NCBI GenBank assembly: GCA_020249465.1
Contig: JADCFP010000063.1
Span: 1-64,000, forward strand
Reading direction: 5' to 3'
Length of the DNA stretch: 64,000 bases
DNA from: Roseomonas sp.
GTDB lineage: Bacteria > Pseudomonadota > Alphaproteobacteria > Acetobacterales > Acetobacteraceae
The notes under the pieces are model-generated. The model was not told the origin of the DNA. It saw only the letters and a program-made list of their open reading frames with translations, and did not search any database. Within the stretch, counting starts at the first letter, position 1. Each line of letters starts with the position of its first letter. Below, piece after piece: positions 53,878 through 63,200 of the stretch. A program made the position numbers and the translations under genes.

Positions 53878-54711
53878 ATGACGCGCAAACCTGCCTTTCT
53901 GCTGCCGCGCGGTACTTGCGATACGCATGTGCATATCTGGGGGCCGTTTGATCGCTTCCCCTTGGCCCAGGGCGCACCCTATACGCCGCCGGAGCGCACC
54001 AGCAATAATTTGGTTGCATTGCATGAAAGGCTCGGCGTGGATCGCGCTGTGATTGTGCAAACCACCGTCTATAAATCCGATAATCGCGCCATGCTGGATG
54101 GACTTGCGCAGAGCAAGGGCCGCTGGCGCGGTGTGGCCCTGATTGATGAAAGCTTTGACGACGCCGCGTTTCGTGCCTTGCATGAAGGCGGCGTGCGCGG
54201 GGTGCGCTTCGGCTTTGTGAAGCATCTGGGCGGCGTGCCGGATTTGGCGCTGGTGCGGCGCACCGCCGCGCGCATCGCGCCCATGGGCTGGCATTTGGTG
54301 CTGCATCTTGATGCCGGGAATATCCCAGAGTTTCTCGATTTTTTCGGCGAGTTCTCCCTGCCGGTGGTGGTGGATCATATGGGGCGCGTGCCGGTGCGCG
54401 ATGGCCTGGACCAGACCCCGTTTCGCCTTTTGCTGGAATTGCTGAAGCGCCCCAATTGGTGGGTGAAGGTATCCGGTGCGGAACGCATTTCCGAAACTGG
54501 CCCGCCCTTTGCGGATGCGATCCCCTTCGCGCAACGGCTGATCGAAGCTGCGTCGGATCGGGTTCTATGGGGCACGGATTGGCCGCACCCCAATGTGCGC
54601 TGGGAACCGGATGAGGCTGATTTGGTGGATTTGCTGCCGCGCTTCGCCGGTGCCGCCGCCTTGCAGCGGGTTCTGGTGGACAACCCCGCGCGGCTTTATG
54701 GATTCTCATGA
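53878..54711 (+). CDS. Amidohydrolase 2 family lactonase (2-pyrone-4,6-dicarboxylate lactonase-like)
   Basis: 277 residues, metal-dependent TIM-barrel hydrolase. The N-terminal CDTHVHIWGPFDRFPL has the HxH metal ligands (His17, His19), and GTDWPHPN near the C-terminus has the catalytic Asp. The spacing and the RFPLAQGAPYTPPE stretch are close to LigI, which opens 2-pyrone-4,6-dicarboxylate to 4-oxalomesaconate. ATG 53878 lies 4 bp after the PrpF stop. The exact lactone is unproven. It overlaps the next gene in an ATGA. Confidence 0.85.
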   Translation: MTRKPAFLLPRGTCDTHVHIWGPFDRFPLAQGAPYTPPERTSNNLVALHERLGVDRAVIVQTTVYKSDNRAMLDGLAQSKGRWRGVALIDESFDDAAFRALHEGGVRGVRFGFVKHLGGVPDLALVRRTAARIAPMGWHLVLHLDAGNIPEFLDFFGEFSLPVVVDHMGRVPVRDGLDQTPFRLLLELLKRPNWWVKVSGAERISETGPPFADAIPFAQRLIEAASDRVLWGTDWPHPNVRWEPDEADLVDLLPRFAGAAALQRVLVDNPARLYGFS

Positions 54712-55937
54712 CTCGGACTAGGGAAGTGCAAGACCAGATGAACGGACCACTCGCAGGTATTCGTGTGCTTGATCTTTCCTCGGTGGTGGTGGGGCCGGTC
54801 TGCACGGGTGTTCTCGCGGAACATGGTGCGGAGGTGATCAAGCTCGAAAGCCCTGGTGGCGATTTGCTGCGCCAGCTTGCCGGCAAGGGGCGTTCGCGCG
54901 GCATGAATGGCAAATTTCTCAATTTCAATCGCGGCAAGAAATCCATTGCCCTTGATCTGAAGGCGCCGGCTGGGCTTGCCGCGCTCAAGCGTCTGGCGGC
55001 TACCGTGGATGTTTTTGTCAGCAATATCCGCCCGGATGCGCAAGCGCGGCTTGGCGTGGATGCCGCAAGCTTGCATGCCATCGCACCGCGCCTCATTCAT
55101 TGCGCCATAACGGGTTTCGGCTCGGGCGGGCCATATGCCGGCAGGCCGGCCTATGACACGGTGATCCAAGGCGCTGCCGGTGTGGCGGGCTGTTTTGAAG
55201 CCTCCACCGGGGAACCGCGCTATGTGCCGATGCTGGTCGCGGATCATACGGTTGGTCTGATTGCTGCGCAGATGATTGGCTTCGCGCTTTATCGCCGCGA
55301 GAAAACTGGCGTGGGTGAGGCAATAGAAGTGCCCATGTTCGAAAACATGGCGGCCTATGTGATGATGGAACACCTGGGCGCCATGTCCTTCCGCCCAGCG
55401 CTTGGCCCGCCTGGTGATCACCGGGTGCTCAGCCCCGATGCACGGCCCTTGCCAACTTCTGATGGTTATATCTGCATCTCCGCCAATACGGATGCGCAGG
55501 CGCATGCGTTTTTTGATGCGATTGGCCGACCTGAATTGAAGGCCGATCCGCGTTTCGCCACCATCGCTGGCCGCACCGCCAATACGCGCGATTATTTCGC
55601 CATTCGCGCTGGCGGGTTGAAGGGCAAAACCTCAGCAGAATGGCTGGAGATTTTTGATCGGCTTGATGTGCCGGCTTCACCCTACAATACCATCGCGGGT
55701 TTGCTGGATGATCCGCATTTGCGCGCGGTTGGCATGGTGCAGGAAGAAGAACACCCGACCGAAGGTGCAACTTACGCCATCGGCCAGCCCAATTATTTCT
55801 CTGGCGGCAATGCGCCACCCGGTCGGCCAGCGCCGCGGCTTGGGCAGGATGGGGCGGCGCTATTGGCCGCTGCCGGCATGACCGAAGCTGAGATCAACAC
55901 ACTCATACACGATGGCGTTTTGCTTGAAGCACCATGA
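54708..55937 (+). CDS. Family III (CaiB/BaiF) CoA-transferase
   Basis: 409 residues. GIRVLDLSSVVVGPVC and NFNRGKKSIALDLK are family motifs, and Asp179 in LVADHTVGL is in the position of the catalytic aspartate of formyl-CoA transferase. It would move CoA from a donor thioester to an organic acid. The ATG at 54708 overlaps the lactonase stop; an alternative ATG at 54738 (MNGPLAGIRV) fits the family start equally well. It shares the transcript with a second, divergent family III enzyme 18 bp downstream. Confidence 0.88.
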   Translation: MTRTREVQDQMNGPLAGIRVLDLSSVVVGPVCTGVLAEHGAEVIKLESPGGDLLRQLAGKGRSRGMNGKFLNFNRGKKSIALDLKAPAGLAALKRLAATVDVFVSNIRPDAQARLGVDAASLHAIAPRLIHCAITGFGSGGPYAGRPAYDTVIQGAAGVAGCFEASTGEPRYVPMLVADHTVGLIAAQMIGFALYRREKTGVGEAIEVPMFENMAAYVMMEHLGAMSFRPALGPPGDHRVLSPDARPLPTSDGYICISANTDAQAHAFFDAIGRPELKADPRFATIAGRTANTRDYFAIRAGGLKGKTSAEWLEIFDRLDVPASPYNTIAGLLDDPHLRAVGMVQEEEHPTEGATYAIGQPNYFSGGNAPPGRPAPRLGQDGAALLAAAGMTEAEINTLIHDGVLLEAP

Positions 55938-55955
55938 AAAACCAAGGAAACACCC

Positions 55956-57143
55956 ATGACCCGTCCCTTTGAAGGCATCCGCATTATTGACGCGACCCAT
56001 GTGCTGGCCGGGCCCTTTGCAGCCTATCAGCTTGGCCTACTGGGGGCGGACGTGATCAAGATTGAACACCCGGAAGACCCGGATCAAAGCCGCGTCAGTG
56101 GCGGCGATTGGGATCTCAATCGTGCTGGCATGGGCAGCTATTATCTGACGCAGGGATCGAACAAGCGCAGCATGACGCTTGATCTGAAGCAGGACGAAGC
56201 GCGCGAGATTTTTCGCAAGCTGATCGCGGGCGCTGATGTCCTGGTGGAGAATTTCCGCCCCGGTGCCTTCGCGGCGTTGGGCCTGGGCTTTGAGGATTTG
56301 CTGAAAATCAATCCTCGCCTGATCTATTGTTCGATCTCGGCCTTTGGTCATGGCGGGCCACGTGGCGAACAGACCGCTTATGATCACGTGATCCAAGCCA
56401 CATCGGGCATTATGGCCTGCACCGGCACGCCAGAGGTGAACCCGATCAAATTCGGCGCACCGGCGATTGATTACGCCACCGGCACCATGGGGGCTTTCGC
56501 GCTATCGGCGGCGCTGTTCCAGCGCGAAAAAACCGGACGCGGTCAGCATATTGACCTTGCCATGTTGGATGTAGCGATGATGATGATGGCAAGCCATGTC
56601 ACATCCTATGCACGCAGCGGCAAGCCTGCACGGCCGCGTGGCAATGACCATGAATATGCAACGAATAGCTGCTATGAAACCGCCGATGGGCTGGTGATGA
56701 TTGGCGCCAGCAATCTTCGCCAACAAAGGCGGTTATGGAATGCTTTGGGGCGACCCGATATGGCGAAGGACAGCAATGAAGCGCGCCATGCCGATCGCGC
56801 GCATGAAGCCGCGACGCTGGCCGAGTTGTTGAAAGCCAAGACTGCCGCCGAATGGGAAAGCTATCTGCAGGCACGCCATGTGCCGGCTGCACGCGTACGC
56901 AATTTGGCCGAATCGCTTGCCGATCCGCAGATCAAGGGGCGGGGCGTGGTGCATCACTTTGAAGGCGCGCCAGGTGTGACGGGATCGTTCTCTGTCCCCG
57001 TCGCCGCGTTTGGCTTTGCGCATGGCGGGCCGCGCGTGGATACGCCGCCGCCGACTTTGGGGCGCGACAATGATGCCATCCTGGCCGAGCTTGGCTATGA
57101 TGATGCTGCGCGCGCCAAGCTCCGCGCTGCCGGCGCGATTTGA
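55956..57143 (+). CDS. Family III (CaiB/BaiF) CoA-transferase
   Basis: 395 residues. GIRIIDATHVLAGPFAAYQLGLLGADVIK and the Asp172 of APAIDYATGTMGA define the family; GRGQHIDLAMLD follows. It differs clearly from the preceding enzyme, so this is not a recent duplication. Paired family III genes can form heterodimers or serve two substrates. It lies in the same coupled gene string as the PrpF and lactonase genes and probably activates or exchanges one of their acid products. The substrate is unknown. Confidence 0.88.
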   Translation: MTRPFEGIRIIDATHVLAGPFAAYQLGLLGADVIKIEHPEDPDQSRVSGGDWDLNRAGMGSYYLTQGSNKRSMTLDLKQDEAREIFRKLIAGADVLVENFRPGAFAALGLGFEDLLKINPRLIYCSISAFGHGGPRGEQTAYDHVIQATSGIMACTGTPEVNPIKFGAPAIDYATGTMGAFALSAALFQREKTGRGQHIDLAMLDVAMMMMASHVTSYARSGKPARPRGNDHEYATNSCYETADGLVMIGASNLRQQRRLWNALGRPDMAKDSNEARHADRAHEAATLAELLKAKTAAEWESYLQARHVPAARVRNLAESLADPQIKGRGVVHHFEGAPGVTGSFSVPVAAFGFAHGGPRVDTPPPTLGRDNDAILAELGYDDAARAKLRAAGAI

Positions 57144-57157
57144 AACAGGGGGAAACC

Positions 57158-57541
57158 ATGGCCCAATTCACCTTCGACCACATCCATCTCCGCAGCCCTG
57201 ATCCGGAAGCGACTGCGGTTTTTTATGAACGCATGTTCGGCGCCGAGGTGCTGCGCTCCTCGCAGCAGGGCGAACCGCGCGTGGATATCAGGCTTGGCGG
57301 ACAGATCATTTTCATAGCACCCATCAAGGGCGATAACGTGGCGCCGCCGCCCAGCATGCCTTATCGCGGGCTGGAACATATCGGCCTTGCCGTGACAGGG
57401 CTTGATCAGGTGGTGGCGGAATTGAAGGCCAAGGGCGCGGAATTCACCATGGAACCAACCGCGATCCGCCCCGGCATTCGCATTTGTTTTCTGCGCGGGC
57501 CGGAAAATGTCGCGATTGAATTGCTGGAACGCAGCGCCTGA
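57158..57541 (+). CDS. VOC (glyoxalase/bleomycin-resistance) family protein
   Basis: 127 residues, one pair of beta-alpha-beta-beta-beta modules. FDHIHLRSPDPEATAVFYERMFG starts the first module with a metal-binding histidine, LEHIGLAVTGLDQVVAELKAKG the second, and the terminal VAIELLERS carries the glutamate. It may be a lyase, isomerase or epimerase acting on a compound of the pathway. A strong aggggga site precedes ATG 57158. It probably overlaps the next gene, which seems to start with CTG inside its stop codon. Confidence 0.85.
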   Translation: MAQFTFDHIHLRSPDPEATAVFYERMFGAEVLRSSQQGEPRVDIRLGGQIIFIAPIKGDNVAPPPSMPYRGLEHIGLAVTGLDQVVAELKAKGAEFTMEPTAIRPGIRICFLRGPENVAIELLERSA

Positions 57542-58728
57542 GCGTTCTGGTCATTGGCGCCGGCCCCGCCGGCTTGATGGCAGCGGAGGCCGCGGCGCAG
57601 GCAGGTGCCGCGGTGGTGGTGGCGGATCACATGCCATCACCCGCGCGCAAGCTGTTGATTGCCGGGCGCGGCGGTCTCAATCTGACGCATTCGGAAGCGC
57701 TGCCCGCCTTTCTGCCCCGTTACGCAAAGGCTGAAGCGCATCTCGCCCCCCATATCCGCGCCTTTCCGCCTGAGGCGCTGATCGCCTGGGCAGAAGGCAT
57801 GGGCCAGCCTTGCTTCATTGGTTCATCCGGTCGCGTATTTCCGCGCGTGATGAAGGCATCGCCGCTGCTGCGTGCCTGGATGGTGCGACTATCCACACTT
57901 GGCGTGCAATTGCGCACGCGCCACCGCTGGCTTGGCTTCGCAGCGGATGGCGCCGCGCGTTTCGCGACGCCGGGTGGCGAAACGCAGATCAAGGCTTCAG
58001 CGACCGTGCTGGCTCTCGGTGGCGCTTCCTGGCCGCGGCTTGGGTCGGATGGCACTTGGCCCGCGCTTCTGCCCAGTATTGCGACGCGCCTCTTCGCGCC
58101 TTCTAATATGGGCTTTGCCATTGCCTGGTCTGATCATCTGCGCGCGCGTTTTGCCGGCACGCCGCTCAAGCGTATTGCGCTTTCCTTCGGCGGCATCACA
58201 CAACGTGGCGAGGCGGTGATAACCGAGGCCGGCATAGAAGGCGGCGCGGTCTATGCCTTGAGTGCTGCCATACGCGATGCGCTTGAACAGCATCACAACG
58301 CCACCATGCATCTCGATCTCAGGCCCGATCTCAGTTTGGCCGATCTTGCAGCGCGGCTGGCAGGGCGGCGCGGTAGCCTTTCGCTTTCCAATCATTTGCG
58401 ACGCAATGCGGGGTTGCCGCCGATTGGGATTGCGCTGGTCCAGGAAGCGCTAAAGGCCGGCACCGAAGCACCGGACCTCGCCTGCCTGATCAAGGCGCTG
58501 CCACTCAGGGTGACGGGCGCTTTTCCAATCGCGCGCGCGATAAGCTCGGCCGGCGGGCTTGCCTGGACGGAATTGGATGAAAACCTGATGCTGCGCCGCT
58601 TGCAGGGCGTCTTTGCCTGTGGCGAGATGCTGGATTGGGAAGCACCGACAGGTGGCTATCTGCTGCAGGCCTGTTTCAGCACGGGCCGCGCGGCTGGCTT
58701 GGCGGCTGCGCGTTTGGATGTTCTTTGA
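57538..58728 (+). CDS. TIGR03862-family FAD flavoprotein, probable CTG start
   Basis: 396 residues from CTG 57538. The FAD Rossmann motif VLVIGAGPAGLMAAE lies right after that codon; starting at the TTG at 57574 or ATG at 57577 would delete it. No ATG, GTG or TTG exists upstream in frame before a TGA at 57517, so CTG (overlapping the VOC stop as CTGA, with GGA nine bases upstream) or a rare ATT at 57520 must be used. The body matches the HI0933-like group (GRGGLNLTHSE, SSGRVFP, GALGGASWPRLGSDG-type, CGEMLDWEAPTGGYLLQ). The function of the family is unknown. Confidence 0.85.
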   Translation: MSVLVIGAGPAGLMAAEAAAQAGAAVVVADHMPSPARKLLIAGRGGLNLTHSEALPAFLPRYAKAEAHLAPHIRAFPPEALIAWAEGMGQPCFIGSSGRVFPRVMKASPLLRAWMVRLSTLGVQLRTRHRWLGFAADGAARFATPGGETQIKASATVLALGGASWPRLGSDGTWPALLPSIATRLFAPSNMGFAIAWSDHLRARFAGTPLKRIALSFGGITQRGEAVITEAGIEGGAVYALSAAIRDALEQHHNATMHLDLRPDLSLADLAARLAGRRGSLSLSNHLRRNAGLPPIGIALVQEALKAGTEAPDLACLIKALPLRVTGAFPIARAISSAGGLAWTELDENLMLRRLQGVFACGEMLDWEAPTGGYLLQACFSTGRAAGLAAARLDVL

Positions 58729-58749
58729 ACTTAACAACAGGGGATGACC

Positions 58750-60231
58750 ATGGCAGAATTCGATCTGGTGGTACGCGGCGGAGAGGTTGCGACCGGTTTC
58801 GGCACGACCCGCTGCGATATCGGCGTGAAGGATGGGCGCATTGTGGCGCTTGGCGAAAAGCTTGCCGATGGCGCGCGCGTTGTGGATGCCGCCGGCACGC
58901 TGGTGCTGCCCGGCGGCGTGGATAGCCATTGCCACATCGAAGAACCCTCTCGCGGTGGCTATGCCAGCACCGGCCAGGCGGAACCGCCCATTACGGTGAA
59001 TGAGGAAAGCTTTGCCACCGCCTCCACCGCTGCATTTGCTGGTGGCACAACCTCGGTTGTTTGTTTCATTCCGCAATGGAAAGGCTATGGCGTCTGGGAA
59101 CGCTATACGGATTACCGCGCCCGCGCCGCGCGTGGCATGATTGATCATTCCTTCCATCAGATCATCAGTGATCCCACCGATACCGTGATGGATCAGGAAG
59201 TACCGCGCCTGGTGGCGGAAGGGGTGCGCAGCCTCAAGGTTTTTCTCACCTATGAACCGCTGCATTTGAATGATGGGCAATATCTGCGCGTTCTGACGAA
59301 GGCACGCACGCTCGGCTGTTTGGTCACGGTGCATTGCGAGAATTATGAGGCGATCAATTGGCGCACGCATGAATTGCTGAAGCATGGCATGACCGCGCCG
59401 AAATACCACGCCTGGGCGCGCCCACCGGTGGTGGAACGTGAAGCGACGCATCGCGCCATTGCGCTCGCGGAATTGGTAGATCAGCCGATTCAGATCTTCC
59501 ATGTCTCCTGCGAAGAAGCCGCCGAGGAAATCGCGCGTGCCCAGGCGCGCGGCGTGAAGGTATGGGGCGAAACCTGCCCGCAATATGTCAGCCTGACCGC
59601 CGCCGATATGGATCGCCCCGGTTTTGAGGGCGCGAAATTCATGTGCAGCCCAGCACCGCGTAGCCGTGCGGAACATGAACGTGTGTGGGAAATGATCCGG
59701 CGCGGCACGCTTGATGTGATTTCATCCGACCACTGCGCCTTTTCCTTCGAAGGTGACCGCGGCAAGCGGCAGAATGGATCGGATGCCGTGTTCCGCGATA
59801 TTCCGAATGGCATTCCGGGTTTCACCGCACGCCTGCCGATCATTTTCAGCGAGGGCGTTTCCAAGGGCCGCATTACCCTGGATGAATTCGTGCGCCTTAC
59901 CAGCACCAACCCGGCACGGCTGATGGGGCTGGCGCCGCGCAAGGGCGCCATTGCGATTGGCGCGGATGCGGATTTGGCGTTGTGGGATCCGAAGAAGAAA
60001 GTCACCATCACCAATGCGCTGATGCAGCACGCGATTGACTATACCCCCTATGAGGGGATGGAGGTCACGGGCTGGCCAGTCATGACCATTCGCCGTGGTG
60101 AGGTGGTGATGCGCGATGGCAAGGTACAGGCAGAACCTGGCACTGGGCGCTTCCTGCCGCGCGGGCCTTACGCCATGATCAAGCCGCGCGGGATTACGCC
60201 CGATGGCTTTGATCCGGCGCCGCCGCCCTGA
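58750..60231 (+). CDS. Dihydropyrimidinase/hydantoinase-family hydrolase
   Basis: 493 residues of the cyclic amidohydrolase group. Metal ligands are His60 and His62 (GGVDSHCHIEEP), the carboxylated Lys163 (SLKVFLTYE), His195 (VHCEN), His251 (FHVSCEE) and Asp327 (SSDHCAF). It opens cyclic amides such as dihydropyrimidines or hydantoins. ATG 58750 is preferred to 58744 because it lies six bases after AGGGG. It follows the flavoprotein by 21 bp and ends the plus-strand run. The SHCHIEEP variant suggests a substrate other than dihydrouracil. It is convergent with tyrS. Confidence 0.88.
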   Translation: MAEFDLVVRGGEVATGFGTTRCDIGVKDGRIVALGEKLADGARVVDAAGTLVLPGGVDSHCHIEEPSRGGYASTGQAEPPITVNEESFATASTAAFAGGTTSVVCFIPQWKGYGVWERYTDYRARAARGMIDHSFHQIISDPTDTVMDQEVPRLVAEGVRSLKVFLTYEPLHLNDGQYLRVLTKARTLGCLVTVHCENYEAINWRTHELLKHGMTAPKYHAWARPPVVEREATHRAIALAELVDQPIQIFHVSCEEAAEEIARAQARGVKVWGETCPQYVSLTAADMDRPGFEGAKFMCSPAPRSRAEHERVWEMIRRGTLDVISSDHCAFSFEGDRGKRQNGSDAVFRDIPNGIPGFTARLPIIFSEGVSKGRITLDEFVRLTSTNPARLMGLAPRKGAIAIGADADLALWDPKKKVTITNALMQHAIDYTPYEGMEVTGWPVMTIRRGEVVMRDGKVQAEPGTGRFLPRGPYAMIKPRGITPDGFDPAPPP

Positions 60232-60276
60232 AGCAGCGGCCATTGCGTTTTTGGTGCCAGGTTTTGCAGCCCAACA

Positions 60277-61512
60277 TTACGCCGGCTTCAGCAGGACATG
60301 GCGCTTCTTGCCGATGGAAAGCTTGATGACGCCATCCTGAACATCCACTGCGCCAAGCACGCGATCTACCGCGCCAACGGCTTCGTTATTGGCATAAATA
60401 CCGCCATTGGCGATCAGGCGCCGCGCCTCACCTTTGCTTGGCACCAGCTTGTGTTCCACCAATACGTCAACGATGTTCGCGGGCAGGGCTGACACCACGG
60501 TCGGCAGGCTCGCGGCATTCAGCCCTTCCTCGAACGCCTTGCGCGCTGTCTCGGCTGCCGCTTCAGCCGCCGCGCGGCCATGCAGCAGCGCGCAGGCTTC
60601 GGTGGCGAGCACCTTTTTCGCCTCATTCACCTCAGCACCTTGCAGCGCGGCGTAGCGGGCGACCTCAGCCATCGGCAATTCAGTGAACAGCCCCATGAAG
60701 CGCGTCACATCGGCATCTTCCGTATTGCGCCAGAATTGCCAGTAATCATAGGGCGAAACGCGATCAGCATTGAGCCACACGGCGCCCTGCGCCGTCTTGC
60801 CCATCTTCGCCCCGGATGCGGTGGTGATCAGCGGCGTTGTCAGGCCAAAGGCTTCCGCCTGATCCATGCGCCGGATCAGATCGGTGCCCATGACGATATT
60901 GCCCCATTGATCGGACCCGCCCATTTGCAGCACCACACCATGGCGGCGGCGCAATTCCAAAAAGTCATAGGCCTGCAAAAGCATGTAGTTGAATTCAAGA
61001 AAACTCAGCGGCTGATCACGTTCCAGCCTTTGCTTCACGCTTTCCATCGTCAGCATGCGATTGACGCTGAAATGCCGCCCCACATCGCGCAAAAAGGGAA
61101 TGTAAAGCAGCCTGTCCAGCCATTCCGCGTTATCGAGCATGATGGCATCCGTCGCGCCATCACCAAAACTCAGAAAGGCATCGAACACCTTCCGAATGCC
61201 GGCCTTGTTGGTTTCGATCTGCGCATCAGAAAGCAAGGGCCGCGCCTCATCCCGGAAGGAGGGATCGCCCACCTTTGTTGTGCCACCACCCATCAGCACC
61301 ACGGGGCGATTCCCGGTCTGCTGCATCAGGCGCAGCAGCATGATCTGCACCAAAGACCCGACATGCAGGCTATCTGCGGTTGCATCAAAGCCGATATAGC
61401 CGGCGAGCGGCCCGGCCTGCAGCCGCGCCAGAAAGGCGCCTTCTTCGGTGGTTTGGTGAATATAGCCGCGTTCCCGCGCCACATGCAGGAAATCGCTTCG
61501 CGCGCTGTTCAT
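60277..61512 (-). CDS. tyrS: Tyrosyl-tRNA synthetase
   Basis: 411 residues, class I. The HIGH-like LHVGS (49-53) and the KMSKS-like KMGKT (236-240) form the ATP site, with [12 protein letters not shown] between them reading tyrosine and tRNA. A C-terminal S4 domain (about 345-411) binds the tRNA. ATG 61512 gives [20 protein letters not shown], the usual alphaproteobacterial start; the frame runs further upstream without conservation. It is divergent from anmK with an 79-bp gap, so the two promoters must be close together, a pairing common in alphaproteobacteria. Confidence 0.96.
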   Translation of the reverse strand: MNSARSDFLHVARERGYIHQTTEEGAFLARLQAGPLAGYIGFDATADSLHVGSLVQIMLLRLMQQTGNRPVVLMGGGTTKVGDPSFRDEARPLLSDAQIETNKAGIRKVFDAFLSFGDGATDAIMLDNAEWLDRLLYIPFLRDVGRHFSVNRMLTMESVKQRLERDQPLSFLEFNYMLLQAYDFLELRRRHGVVLQMGGSDQWGNIVMGTDLIRRMDQAEAFGLTTPLITTASGAKMGKTAQGAVWLNADRVSPYDYWQFWRNTEDADVTRFMGLFTELPMAEVARYAALQGAEVNEAKKVLATEACALLHGRAAAEAAAETARKAFEEGLNAASLPTVVSALPANIVDVLVEHKLVPSKGEARRLIANGGIYANNEAVGAVDRVLGAVDVQDGVIKLSIGKKRHVLLKPA

Positions 61513-61591
61513 GATGCTATCCGGTTTGTCGAAACTCGTTCCCCGCCGGGGGCTTCCACCGACAGGCGCGCGGGGGTAGCACGTCCCCATC

Positions 61592-62689
61592 ATGCTGAGA
61601 ACCATCGGCCTTATGAGTGGCACGTCACTAGATGGCGTGGATGCTGCCTATCTGGAAACGGATGGGGAGGCGATCGCGCGCTTTGGCCCACGCCAGACCC
61701 TGCCCTATGACCCCGCCTTGCGCCGCGCGCTGCGCGCCCTGCTGGACCGCGCCGAAAGCCTGACCCCCAATGACCCGGAATTGCTCGATGCCACACGCCG
61801 CCTGACAGAGCGCCACGCCGAAGCGGTAGAAGCGATTGGCCTGCCGGCAGACTTGGTCGGGTTTCACGGCCAAACCATCCTGCATCGCCCCGCCGCGCCG
61901 GGGCGGAGCGGCACCCCCTTTACCTGGCAGATCGGCGATGCCGCGATGCTGGCGCGCCGCACGGGCATGAGTGTCGCTTATGATTTCCGCAGCGCCGATG
62001 TCGCCGCCGGCGGCCAGGGCGCGCCCTTGGTGCCGGTGTTTCATCGCGCCCTTGCCGCGCCCCTACCGAAGCCGCTGGCCATTCTGAACCTTGGCGGCGT
62101 TGGCAATGTGACCTGGCTGGGGCCAGAGGGGGAGATGCTGGCCTTCGATACCGGCCCGGCCAATGGGCCGCTTGATGATTGGGCGCGGCAGCATACCGGC
62201 AAGGATTATGATGCTGCGGGCAAACTCGCTTTGGCCGGCCAGGCGGATGGCGCGGTGCTGGGGCGGCTGATGGCGCATCCTTATCTGGTCGCGCCGCCGC
62301 CGAAATCGCTCGATCGGCTGGATTTTGACCGTGCGCTGCGGGAAGCGGGCGCGGGTAGCCTTTCCGCCGCCGATGGTGCGGCGACCCTGGTCGCTTTCTG
62401 TGCCGTCTGCGTGGCCGCTGCCGGGCGACATTTCCCGGAACCTCCGCTGCAATGGCTGGTTGCGGGGGGCGGGCGGCGCAACCCGGCGCTCATGAAGGCA
62501 CTCGGCGGCGCTTTGGAAGAACCGGTGCGCCCGGTTGAGGTCGCGGGCTGGGATGGCGATGCGCTGGAAGCCCAGGCTTTCGGCGTGCTGGCGGCCCGAG
62601 TCGCACGCGGCCTGCCGCTGAGCTTCCCCGGCACCACCGGCGCGCCGCGCCCGCTGACCGGCGGGCGTATCATCGGCGCGCTGCTGTAG
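61592..62689 (+). CDS. anmK: Anhydro-N-acetylmuramic acid kinase
   Basis: 365 residues. [17 protein letters not shown] (6-22) is the family signature, with [32 protein letters not shown] and [13 protein letters not shown] following. It phosphorylates and hydrolyses 1,6-anhydroMurNAc from recycled cell wall to MurNAc-6-phosphate. The next gene starts 10 bp later, so the two are probably co-transcribed. Confidence 0.95.
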   Translation: MLRTIGLMSGTSLDGVDAAYLETDGEAIARFGPRQTLPYDPALRRALRALLDRAESLTPNDPELLDATRRLTERHAEAVEAIGLPADLVGFHGQTILHRPAAPGRSGTPFTWQIGDAAMLARRTGMSVAYDFRSADVAAGGQGAPLVPVFHRALAAPLPKPLAILNLGGVGNVTWLGPEGEMLAFDTGPANGPLDDWARQHTGKDYDAAGKLALAGQADGAVLGRLMAHPYLVAPPPKSLDRLDFDRALREAGAGSLSAADGAATLVAFCAVCVAAAGRHFPEPPLQWLVAGGGRRNPALMKALGGALEEPVRPVEVAGWDGDALEAQAFGVLAARVARGLPLSFPGTTGAPRPLTGGRIIGALL

Positions 62690-62699
62690 GGTATTATTC

Positions 62700-63053
62700 A
62701 TGACCCAAGCCGCGCTCACCGTTTGGTTCGATGGCGCCTGCCCGCTCTGTCTGCGCGAAATTGCGCTGATGCGCCGACTGGATCGGCGGGGCGCGATTGA
62801 CTTCATTGATATCGGTGCCGAGGGCGCGGCCTGCCCGATTGATCCCGCGCTATTGCTGGCGCGCTTTCACGCCCGCGAAGCCGATGGCCCTTTGCTGAAT
62901 GGTGCGGCGGCCTTTGCCGCCATGTGGCGTGCCATTCCGTTGCTGAAACCGCTCGGCCATGTCGCGCGCTTTCCGCCGTTTTTGTGGCTGTTGGAACGCG
63001 CCTATCGCGGCTTTCTTCGCATACGACCGCACCTGCAAGCCTGGGCTGGGTAG
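62700..63053 (+). CDS. DCC-family (DUF393) thiol-disulfide oxidoreductase-like protein
   Basis: 117 residues. VWFDGACPLCLREI carries the D-x-x-C-x-x-C centre of the DCC family, a thioredoxin-like fold. RAIPLLKPLGHVARFPPFLWLLERAYRGFLRIRP is the usual C-terminal part. Redox activity is assumed from the CxxC; no partner is evident. It follows anmK by 10 bp. Repeat copy C begins 43 bp after its stop. Confidence 0.88.
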   Translation: MTQAALTVWFDGACPLCLREIALMRRLDRRGAIDFIDIGAEGAACPIDPALLLARFHAREADGPLLNGAAAFAAMWRAIPLLKPLGHVARFPPFLWLLERAYRGFLRIRPHLQAWAG

Positions 63054-63096
63054 CGCCGTTTCAGGAGCGGTTCTGGTTCGCGCAGCGCGCGGCCTT

Positions 63097-63200
63097 CAGA
63101 GCAGATCGCGTTCAGATGGAAAATCTGGACGCGCGAAGATGCTCGAAAAACAAAGGTATAGAGCGAATTGCGTGAACACCTGTGAACGCAATACGCTCTA
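63097..63200. repeat. ~104-bp dispersed palindromic repeat, copy C
   Basis: CGCGTTCAGAT (63107-63117) pairs with ATCTGGACGCG (63123-63133); relative to copies A and B, one A-T pair has become G-C on both arms. The middle AAGATGCTCGAAAAACAA and the right palindrome (TTGCGT, ACGCAA) are kept, and it ends GCTCTA. The final CTA (63198-63200) is the complement of the TAG stop of the minus-strand gene beyond it. Confidence 0.93.
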
